The notes below the pieces were generated by a model that worked only from the letters and a program-made list of their open reading frames with translations, had not been told where the DNA came from and made no database searches. A DNA stretch of 46,314 nucleotides from Paramagnetospirillum caucaseum (lineage in GTDB: Bacteria; Pseudomonadota; Alphaproteobacteria; Rhodospirillales; Magnetospirillaceae). Position 1 is the stretch's first letter. Every line of letters begins with the position of its first letter. Made by a program: the position numbers and the translations under genes. Shown one piece after another: positions 30,179 through 40,500 of the stretch. The stretch covers positions 1 through 46,314 of the forward strand of contig NZ_AONQ01000036.1 of the NCBI RefSeq assembly GCF_000342045.1. The letters run 5' to 3'.

Positions 30179-30562
30179 ATGGCGACCTGGCTCGAAGACC
30201 AGTGGAAAAGCGGCGACCCGATCATCGACGCCGAACACCAGAAGCTTCACCAGATGATCCGCTCCATGGCGGCGGTGGTGCGCAACGACCCCGGCCTCGG
30301 CCTGGCCATCGAGGCGGTGGACGTCCTGGCCGAACGGATGCGCATCCACTTCCGCATGGAGGAGACCCTAGCCTCCAGGGCTCATTCCGACGCCGTCGCC
30401 ACGCTCAAGCAGGATCATCAGCGCCTGCTGCGTCTGCTGGCCCCGGTGCGCGACGCCCTGCAGGGCGGCGACCAGGACGGAGCCAAGACGCTGATGGAGG
30501 ATTTCCACGCCCAGTTGGACCAGCACGACCGCGAGGTTGATATTCCGCTGTTCCGACGGTAG
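30179..30562 (+). CDS. Bacteriohemerythrin-like protein, one ligand missing
   Basis: Protein of 127 residues with the hemerythrin four-helix pattern, full length for the single-domain family. Iron ligands seen: H20 (IIDAEHQKL), H57 and E61 (HFRMEE), H80 (KQDHQRLL), H116 and D121 (QHDREVD). The spacing is canonical, but the position expected to be the first His of the HxxxH pair is L76. With six of seven ligands it may bind iron differently, bind one iron or act without dioxygen binding. The start at 30179 has AGGAAGGGGGG upstream. Such proteins usually sense or carry O2 in microaerobic bacteria. Confidence 0.85.
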   Translation: MATWLEDQWKSGDPIIDAEHQKLHQMIRSMAAVVRNDPGLGLAIEAVDVLAERMRIHFRMEETLASRAHSDAVATLKQDHQRLLRLLAPVRDALQGGDQDGAKTLMEDFHAQLDQHDREVDIPLFRR

Positions 30563-30596
30563 GACGGCTGTTCCAAAGACAGGGCGGCGCCGGGGA

Positions 30597-31184
30597 TCAA
30601 TGGCGGTAGTTCAGCCGGTCGTCGAACAGGTGGCGGGGTCCGAACAGGTTGACGCTGACCGCGCCCTTGTCGGTGTGGATGTCCATGGAGGCGAAGACGG
30701 CGTCGCCCCGCCGCTGGATGCTGCGCACCCCTTCCATCACCACCGGCGGCGACAGGCTGACGGTGGCTTCCTTCAACTGGAAGTCGGCGGTACACAGGCC
30801 CAGCACGGTATTGACCACCTCGGCGGCGGTCTCGCGCAGGTAGAGTTCGCGCTCCTCCTCCGGCACCGGCAAGGCGGCGGTGGCCTTGTCGAGGATATCG
30901 CCCAGCAGGCTCTGGTCGAAGCTGAAGGCGATCAGCAGGCCTACCGGCAGCCCGAATCCGGCCACGGCGGTGATGTCGTGCAGCCTGACGGTATCGATCC
31001 CCAGGTCGTGGACGTCGAAGCCGTCGATGCGCGCCACCCCTTCCCCGGCCAGCACGGCGCTGGTCTGGTGCAGGATGGCGGACAGGGTATGGGCCATCAT
31101 CTCGCGCCCGGCCGCGGCGGTTCCGCCCCTCCGCCCGGAGAGGCGCCCGTCACCATGACCATAGAGTGCCGAGGTCTTACGCAT
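30597..31184 (-). CDS. CheX-like (CheC/CheX/FliY family) protein
   Basis: Protein of about 195 residues, cytoplasmic. The C-terminal 155 residues fit the CheX fold. The core stretch LRETAAEVVNTVLGLC carries the E-x-x-N type signature used by CheC/CheX phosphatases to dephosphorylate CheY. Later strands include FASMDIHTDKGAVSVNLF. The start is uncertain: ATG at 31184 has an AAGGG close by; an internal pair of ATGs at 31100/31097 would remove a low-complexity Gly/Arg-rich leader and fits the family length better. It may dephosphorylate receiver proteins of the chemosensory systems nearby. Confidence 0.72.
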   Translation of the reverse strand: MRKTSALYGHGDGRLSGRRGGTAAAGREMMAHTLSAILHQTSAVLAGEGVARIDGFDVHDLGIDTVRLHDITAVAGFGLPVGLLIAFSFDQSLLGDILDKATAALPVPEEERELYLRETAAEVVNTVLGLCTADFQLKEATVSLSPPVVMEGVRSIQRRGDAVFASMDIHTDKGAVSVNLFGPRHLFDDRLNYRH

Positions 31185-31280
31185 ACCCTTAACGATACAC
31201 GTTCCGCAGCCACCTGAAAACAACGTAAAATTACCACCACCCGACAGCCATACAACCTTTCAGCCTTATCGCCGAGGCGG

Positions 31281-31523
31281 TCAGGCCTCGACCTCGACGT
31301 CGGCGACCGGAGCCCCGACCGGTACCACGTCGCCCTCGGCCACCCACCAGCGCACCAGCCGCGCAGCGAACGGGGCCTCCACCTCCTGGGCCACCTTGTC
31401 GGTCTCCAGTTCGTAGAGGGGTTCGTCCAGGGCGAAGACCTCCCCCGGCTCCTTCAGCAACCGGGTGATCGCCACCTTTTCCACATTGTAGCCGTAGGAC
31501 GGAACGGCCAGCACCTTGATCAT
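31281..31523 (-). CDS. Stand-alone lipoyl-domain carrier protein
   Basis: Protein of 80 residues that is just one biotinyl/lipoyl domain. The attachment site is K43 in ELETDKVAQEV, the pattern of lipoylated (not biotinylated) domains. The hallmark N- and C-terminal strands are present (GYNVEKVAITRLL and EGDVVPVGAPVADVEVE). It starts inside the stop of the E1 gene (ATGA), so the two are co-translated. In ordinary complexes this domain is the N-terminus of E2 acyltransferase; here the catalytic E2 part is absent. It would carry the acyl group formed by the neighbouring E1. The acyl acceptor is unknown. Confidence 0.88.
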   Translation of the reverse strand: MIKVLAVPSYGYNVEKVAITRLLKEPGEVFALDEPLYELETDKVAQEVEAPFAARLVRWWVAEGDVVPVGAPVADVEVEA

Positions 31524-33505
31524 CACGCGGCTCCTGTCATGTCGCGGATGGTCTCCGCGACGGTTTGCGGCTGGGGCAGATAGGCGTCGCCATAAGCCCC
31601 GCTGAATCCGATATGCACGTCCGGGCGGCCCAGAATCCGGGGCGGGCAGGCCAGGCGACTCCAGGCCGTCGCATCGGCGCAGACCTCGCTGACGATCATC
31701 TGGCCGACGCCGCCGCTGACATTGTCTTCCTGCACCACCAGGAGCCGGCCGGTCTTGCCGACCGAATTCAGGACGGCCGCCTTGTCCCAGGGCGCCAGGC
31801 TGCGCAGGTCGAACACCTCGACGGAAGCGTCCGGCTCCAGCAGGCTCACCGCCTCGAGAACCACCCGGACGGTGTTGCCCCAGCAGATCACGGTGATCCC
31901 CTCGCCGTCGCGCAGCAGCTTCGCCTTGCCGAAGGGAATGGCCGGAAGCTCCTGGGGCACCGCCTCGGACACCGGGAAAAGCCGCTTGGGCACCAGGATG
32001 ACGGCGGGGTCGCCGGCATGGGCGGCGGTCCAGAACAGGCCGACGGCGTCGGCGGGGGTGCTGGGCACCGCCACCCGCAGGCCGGGAACCTGGAAGAACG
32101 CCGCCTCGCAGGCCTGGCTGTGCCACATTCCCGCCCCGGCCACATAGCCGCCATAGGGGGCGTAGATCACCGCCGGGCAGGTCCAGGCGCCGGCCGACCG
32201 CCAGCGCAGGGTGGCCAGGTCGTTGACGATCTGGCTGAGGGCGGGGCCGCAGAAATCGACGAACTGCATCTCCAGGAACGGGCGGATGCCGGCGCCGGCC
32301 AGCCCGGCCGCCACCCCGGCGATGGTGGCCTCGGCCAGGGGCGAGTTGTGCACCCGGCCGGGGAACCGGGTCGATTGGCCCCGCGTCAGGCCGAACACCC
32401 CGCCCTTGGGGTCCTCCACGTCCTCGCCGAACAGCAGGCAGCTGGAATCCCGCTCGAAAATACCCTGCAGCGCCACCCCGACCGCCCGCGCCATGGTCCA
32501 CCGGCGGTCCGAGAAGTCCTGGGGCAGGCGAAAGGCCGGCAGGTCGGCGGCCGACGGCGCCAGGCGGTCGCCGAGCGCCGCCACGGGCTCGGGATCGGGC
32601 TCGGCCATGACCTCCTGGAAGATGGCGTAGACCTCGTCGGCCATGGTCCGGCGCCGCTCGGCCATCCCGTCGCCGGACACCAGGCCGGAGGCGACGGCCC
32701 GTTCCATGGCGGCGGCGACCGGGTCGCGCTCCCACTTGGCGCGGATCGCCTCCTCCGGCAGGTAGCCGCGCTGGTCGTCGAAGCTGGAATGGCCCTCCAG
32801 CCGGTCCAGTTCGCACCACAGGATGGCCGGGCCGCCGCCGCCGCGCAGCCCAGCCATTACCGGCCGGGCCGCCTCGAACAGCCCCCCGGGGTCCCGCCCA
32901 TCCACCCGGGTCACCGGCACGCCGTCCAGCATGCCGAGCGCCAGGGGATTGAGATCGGCGGTCGGCGTGCTGATGCCGAATCCGTTATCCTCGACCACGA
33001 ACAGCACCGGCAGGCGGCGCTCCACCGCAAAGGCCACCGCCTCGAAGAACTCGCCCTGGCGGCAGGAGGCCTCCCCCGTCAGGGCCATGGCCACATGCGG
33101 CAGCCCCCGGCTTTTCATGGCCCAGGCGAAACCGCAGGCCGGCAGCAGGTGATGGGCGACCGGCGACAGGGCGCTCCACACCCCCCGCTCCCGGTCGCCG
33201 AAATGCCCCGGCATCTGCCGTCCGTTGGCCAGGGAATCCGCCTTGCCCAGCAGCAGGCGCGCCAGTTCGCGCACCGGCGTGCCCAGCGCCAGCAACAGCG
33301 CCTTGTCGCGGTAATGGGGAAAGACCAGATCGCCCGGCCGGATCAGCTGGGCCAGGGCCGCCAGGGATTCGTGGCCCACCGACGAGACGTGGAACGGCGC
33401 CTTGCCCTGGCGGACGGCAATGGCCTCGCGCCGGTCGCATTCGCGGCTGAGCATCATGGCGCCGAGCGCCGCCAACGGCTCGAACGCCACTTCGCACCCA
33501 TCCAT
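31523..33505 (-). CDS. Fused E1 alpha-beta 2-oxoacid dehydrogenase
   Basis: Thiamine-diphosphate enzyme of 660 residues that joins the alpha (about 1-330) and beta (about 335-660) subunits of E1 in one chain. It decarboxylates a 2-oxoacid and transfers the acyl group to a lipoyl domain. The alpha part has the ThDP motif as GEAS (E145 in place of Asp) with DN at 173-174, a form also seen in fused E1 proteins. The beta part has LFGEDVEDPKGGVFGLTRG, NSPLAEATIAGVAAGLA and FVDFCGPALSQIVNDLA. The start at 33505 has GGGGGA 8 nt upstream. The natural substrate (pyruvate, branched-chain or other 2-oxoacid) cannot be read from sequence. Confidence 0.88.
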   Translation of the reverse strand: MDGCEVAFEPLAALGAMMLSRECDRREAIAVRQGKAPFHVSSVGHESLAALAQLIRPGDLVFPHYRDKALLLALGTPVRELARLLLGKADSLANGRQMPGHFGDRERGVWSALSPVAHHLLPACGFAWAMKSRGLPHVAMALTGEASCRQGEFFEAVAFAVERRLPVLFVVEDNGFGISTPTADLNPLALGMLDGVPVTRVDGRDPGGLFEAARPVMAGLRGGGGPAILWCELDRLEGHSSFDDQRGYLPEEAIRAKWERDPVAAAMERAVASGLVSGDGMAERRRTMADEVYAIFQEVMAEPDPEPVAALGDRLAPSAADLPAFRLPQDFSDRRWTMARAVGVALQGIFERDSSCLLFGEDVEDPKGGVFGLTRGQSTRFPGRVHNSPLAEATIAGVAAGLAGAGIRPFLEMQFVDFCGPALSQIVNDLATLRWRSAGAWTCPAVIYAPYGGYVAGAGMWHSQACEAAFFQVPGLRVAVPSTPADAVGLFWTAAHAGDPAVILVPKRLFPVSEAVPQELPAIPFGKAKLLRDGEGITVICWGNTVRVVLEAVSLLEPDASVEVFDLRSLAPWDKAAVLNSVGKTGRLLVVQEDNVSGGVGQMIVSEVCADATAWSRLACPPRILGRPDVHIGFSGAYGDAYLPQPQTVAETIRDMTGAA

Positions 33506-33517
33506 GCGGTTATCCCC

Positions 33518-34555
33518 CTACGAAATGGTTCGGCCGAGATCGACGCCGAACTCGGCGATATGCTTTTTGGCGGTGTCGTAGCCCAGCTCGAACATCCGCT
33601 CCATGTTGGAGGTCGACCAGTCGAGCGCCGCCGGCAGCCAGTCCGGCGGAATGTCGAAGCGGATCTTGACCAGTTCGACTTCCTTCTTGGGATGGGCGGC
33701 GTTCCATTCCTTCAGGTAGTAGTGCTCGAACAGCATCAGGTCCTTCCGGCACACCTCGACCAGCGGCAGGATCATGGACTGGGAATAGGCCTGGAACAGG
33801 TTCTTGGGACGCTGGATGTAGTTCTGGTTGCCGAAGGCGTCGAGGACGACCAGGGTGCGGATATCCTCGTCGGTTTCCAGCAGGCCGCTGAAATTGTAGG
33901 TGTCGACCGCCCCGCCCTCCATGAAGTAGATGCCGTTGACATCCACCGCCTCGTAGATGAAGGGATAGCCGAGCGAGGCGCCGAACGTCTCGAAGTTGAT
34001 CTCGCTCTTGTCGTAGACCACCACCTTCTGGTCGGCGATGGAATAGGCGTTGAGATAGACCTCTTCCGGGAAGTCCTTGATCTTGGAGAAATCGATGAAC
34101 TGCTCGAGCAACGGCGCGTGGGAGCACAGGCCGCTGCTGAAGAAACTGGTGGTCGACGGCGTGGTGATCGCCCAGATCAGCTGGATCAGGTCGCTCATGA
34201 GCTTCTTGCCCTTGCTCATGCCGTACTGGTTCACGACCTTTTCATAGAAGGGCAGCTTGGTCAGCAGGCCGCGATACATCTCGGCGATGCGGCTGCCCTT
34301 CACGAATACCCGGTAGTTGATGGGAAGGACGTTGAAGATCGCGTCGGAGACGCTGAGATTGATCGAGTTGCGCAGGTTCTCCTGGCGGCTCAGGCCGTCG
34401 GCGGGCGAGGCGTACATCAGGGCCATGGCGCCGCCGCCCCCGGCCCCCGAGATCACGTCGAACTTCACGCCGGCTTCGTCGAAGGCCAGCATGGCCCCCG
34501 TCATCAAGGTACAGTTGGGAGCACCGCCACCCAGCACCAACGCCATTTTCGTCAT
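33518..34555 (-). CDS. Patatin-like protein lacking catalytic dyad (copy 2)
   Basis: Patatin-fold protein of 345 residues. The oxyanion loop is VLGGGAPNC (residues 7-15). The nucleophile elbow reads GAGGG, with G39 where Ser should be, and the catalytic Asp is E213 (MEGGAVD). A standard Ser-Asp hydrolase mechanism is therefore excluded. The start at 34555 has AAGGAGG 6 nt upstream. It lies 29 nt after the polyketide synthase and 12 nt before E1, so it is surely co-transcribed. It is a paralogue of the protein at 25216-26337. A role in binding acyl chains or lipid, or as a scaffold, is inference. Confidence 0.8.
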   Translation of the reverse strand: MTKMALVLGGGAPNCTLMTGAMLAFDEAGVKFDVISGAGGGGAMALMYASPADGLSRQENLRNSINLSVSDAIFNVLPINYRVFVKGSRIAEMYRGLLTKLPFYEKVVNQYGMSKGKKLMSDLIQLIWAITTPSTTSFFSSGLCSHAPLLEQFIDFSKIKDFPEEVYLNAYSIADQKVVVYDKSEINFETFGASLGYPFIYEAVDVNGIYFMEGGAVDTYNFSGLLETDEDIRTLVVLDAFGNQNYIQRPKNLFQAYSQSMILPLVEVCRKDLMLFEHYYLKEWNAAHPKKEVELVKIRFDIPPDWLPAALDWSTSNMERMFELGYDTAKKHIAEFGVDLGRTIS

Positions 34556-34584
34556 GGTTTCCTCCTTGCGTTCACGACCCTTCG

Positions 34585-37500
34585 TCACGAAGCCGGCCGA
34601 GACAATTCCCGTGAAATAACTCTCTGGATAAACGCCTCGTCCTCAATGATAGAATAGTGCGTTCCCTCGCGCATGAGGATTTGCAACTGTCTGTTGGTGA
34701 ACCGCCCCCAGCCCAGGATATCCTCGCGCGAGACGAAGATGTCGCCGATGGCCACGAAGCAGGTGATGGGAACGTCCAGCGGCGTCCTGCGCCGGTAGCG
34801 ATAGGTGCTGGCCATCTCGAAATCGGCGCGGACCGCCGGCAGCATCAGGCGCCGCAATTCCGGATCGGCCAGCAGGTGCTCGCTGGCGGCGATATCGAAG
34901 TGGCGGACGATTTCCGCGAAGATCGGCCCCGGCTGGCGATAGGGCGGCCGGTCGGGCCGATAGCCGGGCATCCGCGCCAGACGGCGCATCAGGCTGGTCT
35001 CGAACGGACCGACGGCCTTGAGCCGGTCCGGCGCGCGCGCGCCGGAACAGAACAGGTGGCTGGGCTTGACCCCCGCCCGTTCCATCAGCCGGCAGGTGGC
35101 CTCGTAGAGGGTCAGGCTGCCCAGGCAATGGCCGAAAAAGGCGAAGGGCAGATCCAGCTTGCCGTCCATGGCCGCCATCAGGCGGTCCACCCACCGCTCG
35201 AGGTCGCGTTCCGGCTCCTCGGCGATGCGGGTCAGGCGGCCGGGCGGCTCCACCGCGATCACCTCGATGGCCGGGTCCATGGCCGGCCCCCAGCTCCGGA
35301 AGGTGGCCGAACCGCCGCCGGCGAAGGGGAAGCAGAACAGGCGGGCCCGCGGCTTTTCCGGCCCGACGATGGTCACCAGCCAGCCGTCCCGCTCCACCGC
35401 CCCGGCCGCGCCTTCGGCTTCGGCTTCGGGGATGGAAGCCGGCTCGCCGGCCGTATCCGGCCACAGCTCGTCGATCAACTGGTCGATGCTGGGGCCGCGG
35501 ATCAGGTTAAAGGTGGGAATCAGCAGGCCGGCGGCGGCCTCGATGCGGTTGGTCAGGGTGACCGCCATCAGCGAGTCGAGGCCGACCTCGCGCAGCGGCC
35601 GGCCGGGCTCGATGGGCTCGGACAGGCCCAGCGCTGCCGTCACCTGCTGGCGCAGGAACGCGGTCAGCGCCGCCCGCCGCCGGGCAGGGGAGCCGGAAGC
35701 GAGGCTGGCCCGCAATTCCACCAGACCGGCGGCCGGCCCGGCTCCGACCTTGCCCTGGAGATGGGCCAGCAGGGGCGGCGTCTCGGCGAACTGGCCGATG
35801 AAGGCGGTCCAGTCCACCTGCGCCACCGCCACCTGCCCCAGGCCGCCGCCGAACAGCAGGTCGAAGGCCCGGCCGCCCGTCTCCGACGAGATGAAGCTGA
35901 GACCACGGGCCTGCCACACGGCCTGCGCCCTCTCGTCCAGTCCGCCGGCCATGCCGGCCTCGGCCCAGGGGCCCCAATTGACCGCCAGCGCCGGCAGGCC
36001 GAGGCTGCGGCGATGGGCCGCCAGGGCGTCGAGACAGGCGTTGGCGGCGGTGTAATTGGCCTGGCCCGCCGACCCCAGCAGGCTGAGCACCGAGGAGAAC
36101 AGCACGAAGTCGCAGGGGCCGGCGTCGCGGCTCGCCTCGTGCAGCCACCAGGCGCCATCCAGCTTGGGCGCCAGGACACGCCGGAATTGCGCCCAGTCCA
36201 TTCCCTCGACCATGCCGTCATCGACCAGCCCGGCGCTGTGGTAGATGCCGCGCAGCGGCGGACCCAGAGCGCCCACCCGGCGCATCAGGCGCCGCACGTC
36301 GGCCCGGTCGCCCATGTCGGCCTTGACGATCACCACCCTGGCGCCGATCGCCTCGATGGCGCGGGTCACCGCGGCGGCATCAGCGGCCTTGCCGCCCTGG
36401 CGGCCGACCAGCACCAGCACCTCGGCCTTGCGGCTGCGGGCCAGCCATTCGGCCACCCGGCGGCCGATGGCTCCCAGGCCGCCGGTGACGACATACGTTC
36501 CTCCCGACTCCGGCGGGGCCGGGGGCTCGGGCGGGGCGATGGCGGCCAGCCGCGCCACCAGATGCCGCCCCCGGCGGAAGGCCGACTGGGTCTCGCGGTC
36601 CGGCCGCGCCAGTCGGGCGGCCAGCGGCGCCACCCCGTCGTCCCCCGCCTCCAGATCGATCAGTCCACCCCACAGGGCCGGCATCTCCACGGCGAGCGAG
36701 CGCCCGAAGCCCCAGAGCCCGGCCTGCAGGATCTCGGCCGGCGGGTCGTCCGCCGAGGCGGCAACCGCGTTGCGGGTGACCAGCCACAGACGCGCCCCGG
36801 CCTGGAACAGCCCCCGTTCCCCGGCCAGGATTCCGGCCAGGGCCAGGGCGGTGCCCAGCACCCGCCGCTGCGCCGTTTCGTCGGTCTGGGCCTGGCCGGC
36901 GGCGTCCAGTCCGCAAAGATGCACGATGCCGGCGGGACGCCGTCCCGCCGGGGCGGCGAAGGAGCGCAGCAATTCCCCCATGACCTCGGGCGTTGCGGGA
37001 ACGTCGGCGGAGACGACCCGCCGGACGACGGCCCCTTCCGCCCCCAGCGCCGCCGCCAGGGCCGGGCCGGTCCCGTCGCCATCGCCGCCCAGCAGCAGCC
37101 AGGCGGCGGGACCGCCGCCCGCCGCCGCCGGGGCGGCCTCCTCCTCCCAGCGCAGCTGATAGAGCCCGCTTTCGTCCGGCCGATGGCCGGCCGGCCGGAA
37201 CATGGCGGGCGGCAACGGCTTCAGGGTGACGCCCTCGAACCCGGCGACCAGCGTGCCGTCCAGGTCGCGGGCCTCCACGTCGACGACGGTGTGGCCGCCA
37301 TGGCCGGCGGCGGCGCGGCGCTTGACGTGACACCACAGGTCGCGCGCCGCCGACGGGACCATGCGGAAGCGTTCCATGGCCACCGGCAGCGGCAGCGCCG
37401 CGCCGGCCGGTGGAGGGCGGCTGAAATCGCCCAGGGCGTCGATCACCGCCGGATAGAGGTGAAGACAGGCGTCCAACAGGGCCGGCGGCGGATAACCGCC

Positions 37501-40500
37501 GGTTGCGGGTGGATCGACGCAATCGGGCAGGCGCACCCGCGCCAGGGCCTCGCCCTCGCCGCGCCACAGGCTTTCGATGCCCCGGAAGGCCGGCCCGTAG
37601 CCCAGGCCCAGCCCCTTCAGCCCGGCGTAATAGGCCGAGGCCTTCAGCGAGGTGGCGCAGCGCCGCTGTATCCGCTTGGCGTCGAAGCCGTTGCCGCCGC
37701 CCCGCCCCCGCTCCCGCTCCGGGGCGATTTTTTGCACCACGCCCCGCAGATGGGTCCGCCACGCCCCCTCCCCGGCGCCCAGGCTGGTCAGGGTGAAGCC
37801 GGCCCGTTCCCCGTCCCCGGGCTCGACCAGCAGGCAGACGGGGCGCTCCTCGTCGTCGGCCAGGGCCAGGATGTCATCCTGGGCGACATCCACCACTTCG
37901 AGCGCCGCCGCTCCCAGGCTGTGGCGTGCCGCCCCCAGCGCCGCCGTCAGGCCGGCGGCGACGGGCAGGACCATGGACTCATGCACCCGGTGATCGCCCA
38001 GCCACGGCAGCCGGGCGCGACCATAGGTGGCGTCGAACTGCTGCACGGCAAGGGGCGACGGCCGGCGATGGCCGGCCAGTTCCCCGTCCGGGGAAACGGC
38101 CGGACGCCGGGGCGAGGCCTCGGCCTCCAGCCAGAACCGCTCGTGCTGGAAGGCATAGGTGGGCAGGGACAGCCGGCGGGAGCGGAACGGGGCGTCGAAG
38201 CACCGCCAGTCCACTGCCACCCCGCGGCGATGCAGGCCGGCGAGACTGTCCAACAGCGTGCGGCCCTCGTCGCCTGCCTTGCCCAGCGTCGGCAGCCAGG
38301 CGAGGTCGCCGCCCGCCACGCCATCTTGCGCCAGGGCCAGCAGGCCGCTTCCCGGACCGATCTCCAGATATTCGGTGATGCCCATGCCGGCCAGGGTCGC
38401 GGCGGCGTCGGCGAAGCGCACCGCCTCGCGGGCCTGCCGATACCAGTACTCGGCGTCGGGGGCCGTCGCCATGGTCTGACCGGTCAGGGTCGAGACCCAG
38501 GGAACGGAGGACGGCCGGGCCCCGGCCCCGGCGGCGGCCTGGGCCAGCCCGTCCAGGGCGGGAGCCATCAGGGCGGAATGGAAGGCATGGGACACCGTCA
38601 GCCGCCTCGCCGCGACGCCCTGCCCGTCAAGGGCGGCCAACACCGCCCCGACCGTCTCGGCCTGCCCGGAAATCACCGTGTTGCGCGGTCCGTTGACGGC
38701 GGCCACGTCGATGGTTCCGGCGGGATATCCGGCCAGGGCGGCGCGGACCGTACCCTCGTCGGCAAACACCGCCGCCATGGCCCCGCCCTCGGGCAGCGCC
38801 CCCATCAGGCGTCCGCGTTCGGCGACCAGACGGGCGGCCTGATCCAGGGACAGCGCGCCGGCCAGACAGGCGGCGGCGAACTCGCCGATGCTGTGGCCGG
38901 CCACCGCCATGGGCCGGATGCCCCAGGCCCCCAGGCAATCGGCCAGGGCGACCTGCACGGCGAACAGCGCCGGCTGGGTATGCTCGGTCCGGTGGATGGA
39001 CGCGCCGCCTTCACCCTCGGAAAAGAGAACGTCGAGGATGGAGCCGCCGAGATGGGGGGCCAGGGCCGCCGCCACCCGGTCCAGCGACTCGCGGAAGACC
39101 GGTTCCGACCGGTAGAGCGACCGGCCCATGCCGGCGAATTGCGAGCCCTGGCCGCTGTAGAGAAAGGCGACCCGCCGGGGCGTGTCCGGCACCCGCCCGG
39201 CCTGCTCCGGGCGGTAGGCCGCCAGCCTGTCGCGCAGTTCCGCCCAGGATTCCACGGTGACGGCGAAGCGGTGGGCGAAGTGGGCGCGACCGGCGGCCAG
39301 GGTGTGGCAGACGTCTCCCAGATCCATGGCGGGATCGCCCGCCGCCACCTCCCGGTAGCGGCCGACCAGGGCGTCGAGCGCCGGCACGGTCCTGGCCGAC
39401 AGCAGGAAAAGATGGCGCGGCCGCCGGGGGCGCCCCGAGGCCGGCGGGGCGGCGGGCGCCTCCTCGACGGCGACGGCGGCATTGGTGCCGCCCATGCCCA
39501 GGGCGTTGATCAGGGCCCGGCGCGGCTGGGTTTCTGGCCGCCAGGGCAGCTTTTCCGTATTGATGAGGAAGGAAGTGGTCTCAAGCTTCAACAGCAGATT
39601 GAGGGTGCTGAAGTTCACGTTGGGCGGCACCACGCCGTCGCGCAGCATCAGCGCCGTCTTGACCAGCGACACCAGCCCCGAGGCGTTCTCGGCGTGCCCG
39701 ACATTGGGCTTGGCCGAGCCGATGGGACAGGGCGGACCGCCGGCGCAGCCCGGAAAGGCGCGCTTGAGCGCCGCCAGTTCCTTGGGATCGCCCACCGAAG
39801 TGCCGGTGCCGTGGCATTCCACATAGCCGATTGTGGCCGGCGGGAAACCGGCCTGGGCCAGGGCTTTGCCCAGCACCTCGCCCTGGGCTTCGGTGCTGGT
39901 CACCGTGTAGCTTGGCTTGCGCCCGCCGTCGTTGTTGACGGCGCTGCCCCGGATGACGGCGTAGATATTGTCGCCGTCGTCGAGCGCCTGGCGCACGTCC
40001 TTCAGCAGCACCGCCACCACGCCGCTGCTGAACGCCGTCCCGCCGGCATTGGCGTCGAAGGTGCGGATATGGCCGTCGGGGGAAAAGATCGATCCCTTGA
40101 CCGCCACATAGCCGGCCCGCTGGGGCACCCTGACCGTCGCCGCCGCCGCCAGGGCCATGGAACAGTCGCCGTCGCGGATCGCCTTGCAGGCCAGATCGAT
40201 CATCACCAGCGAGGTGGAGCAGGCCGCCTGCACGTTCAGGCTGGGGCCGCTGAGGTCGAGCTTGAAGGAAATGCGGGTCGACGCGTAATCCTTGTCGTTG
40301 CCGAAATGCAGCTGGCTGGCCGTCCCGCCGTAGCGCGCGTCCGGATGGCCGGACAGCGCGTTCATCATGTAATTGGTCACCACCGTGCCGGTGGTGGCGT
40401 AGACCGCCACCGGCCCGTGCCCCCGGCCGGGAGGATAGCCGGCATCCTCGAAGGTTTCCCAGGCCACCTCCAGCAGGTGGCGCTGCTGCGGATCGATCAA

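Noticed and set aside
31565-34657. Plus-strand open frame of 1030 codons opposite E1 and the patatin-like gene
   Set aside because: Shadow frame; the minus strand carries ThDP and patatin motifs and good ribosome-binding sites.
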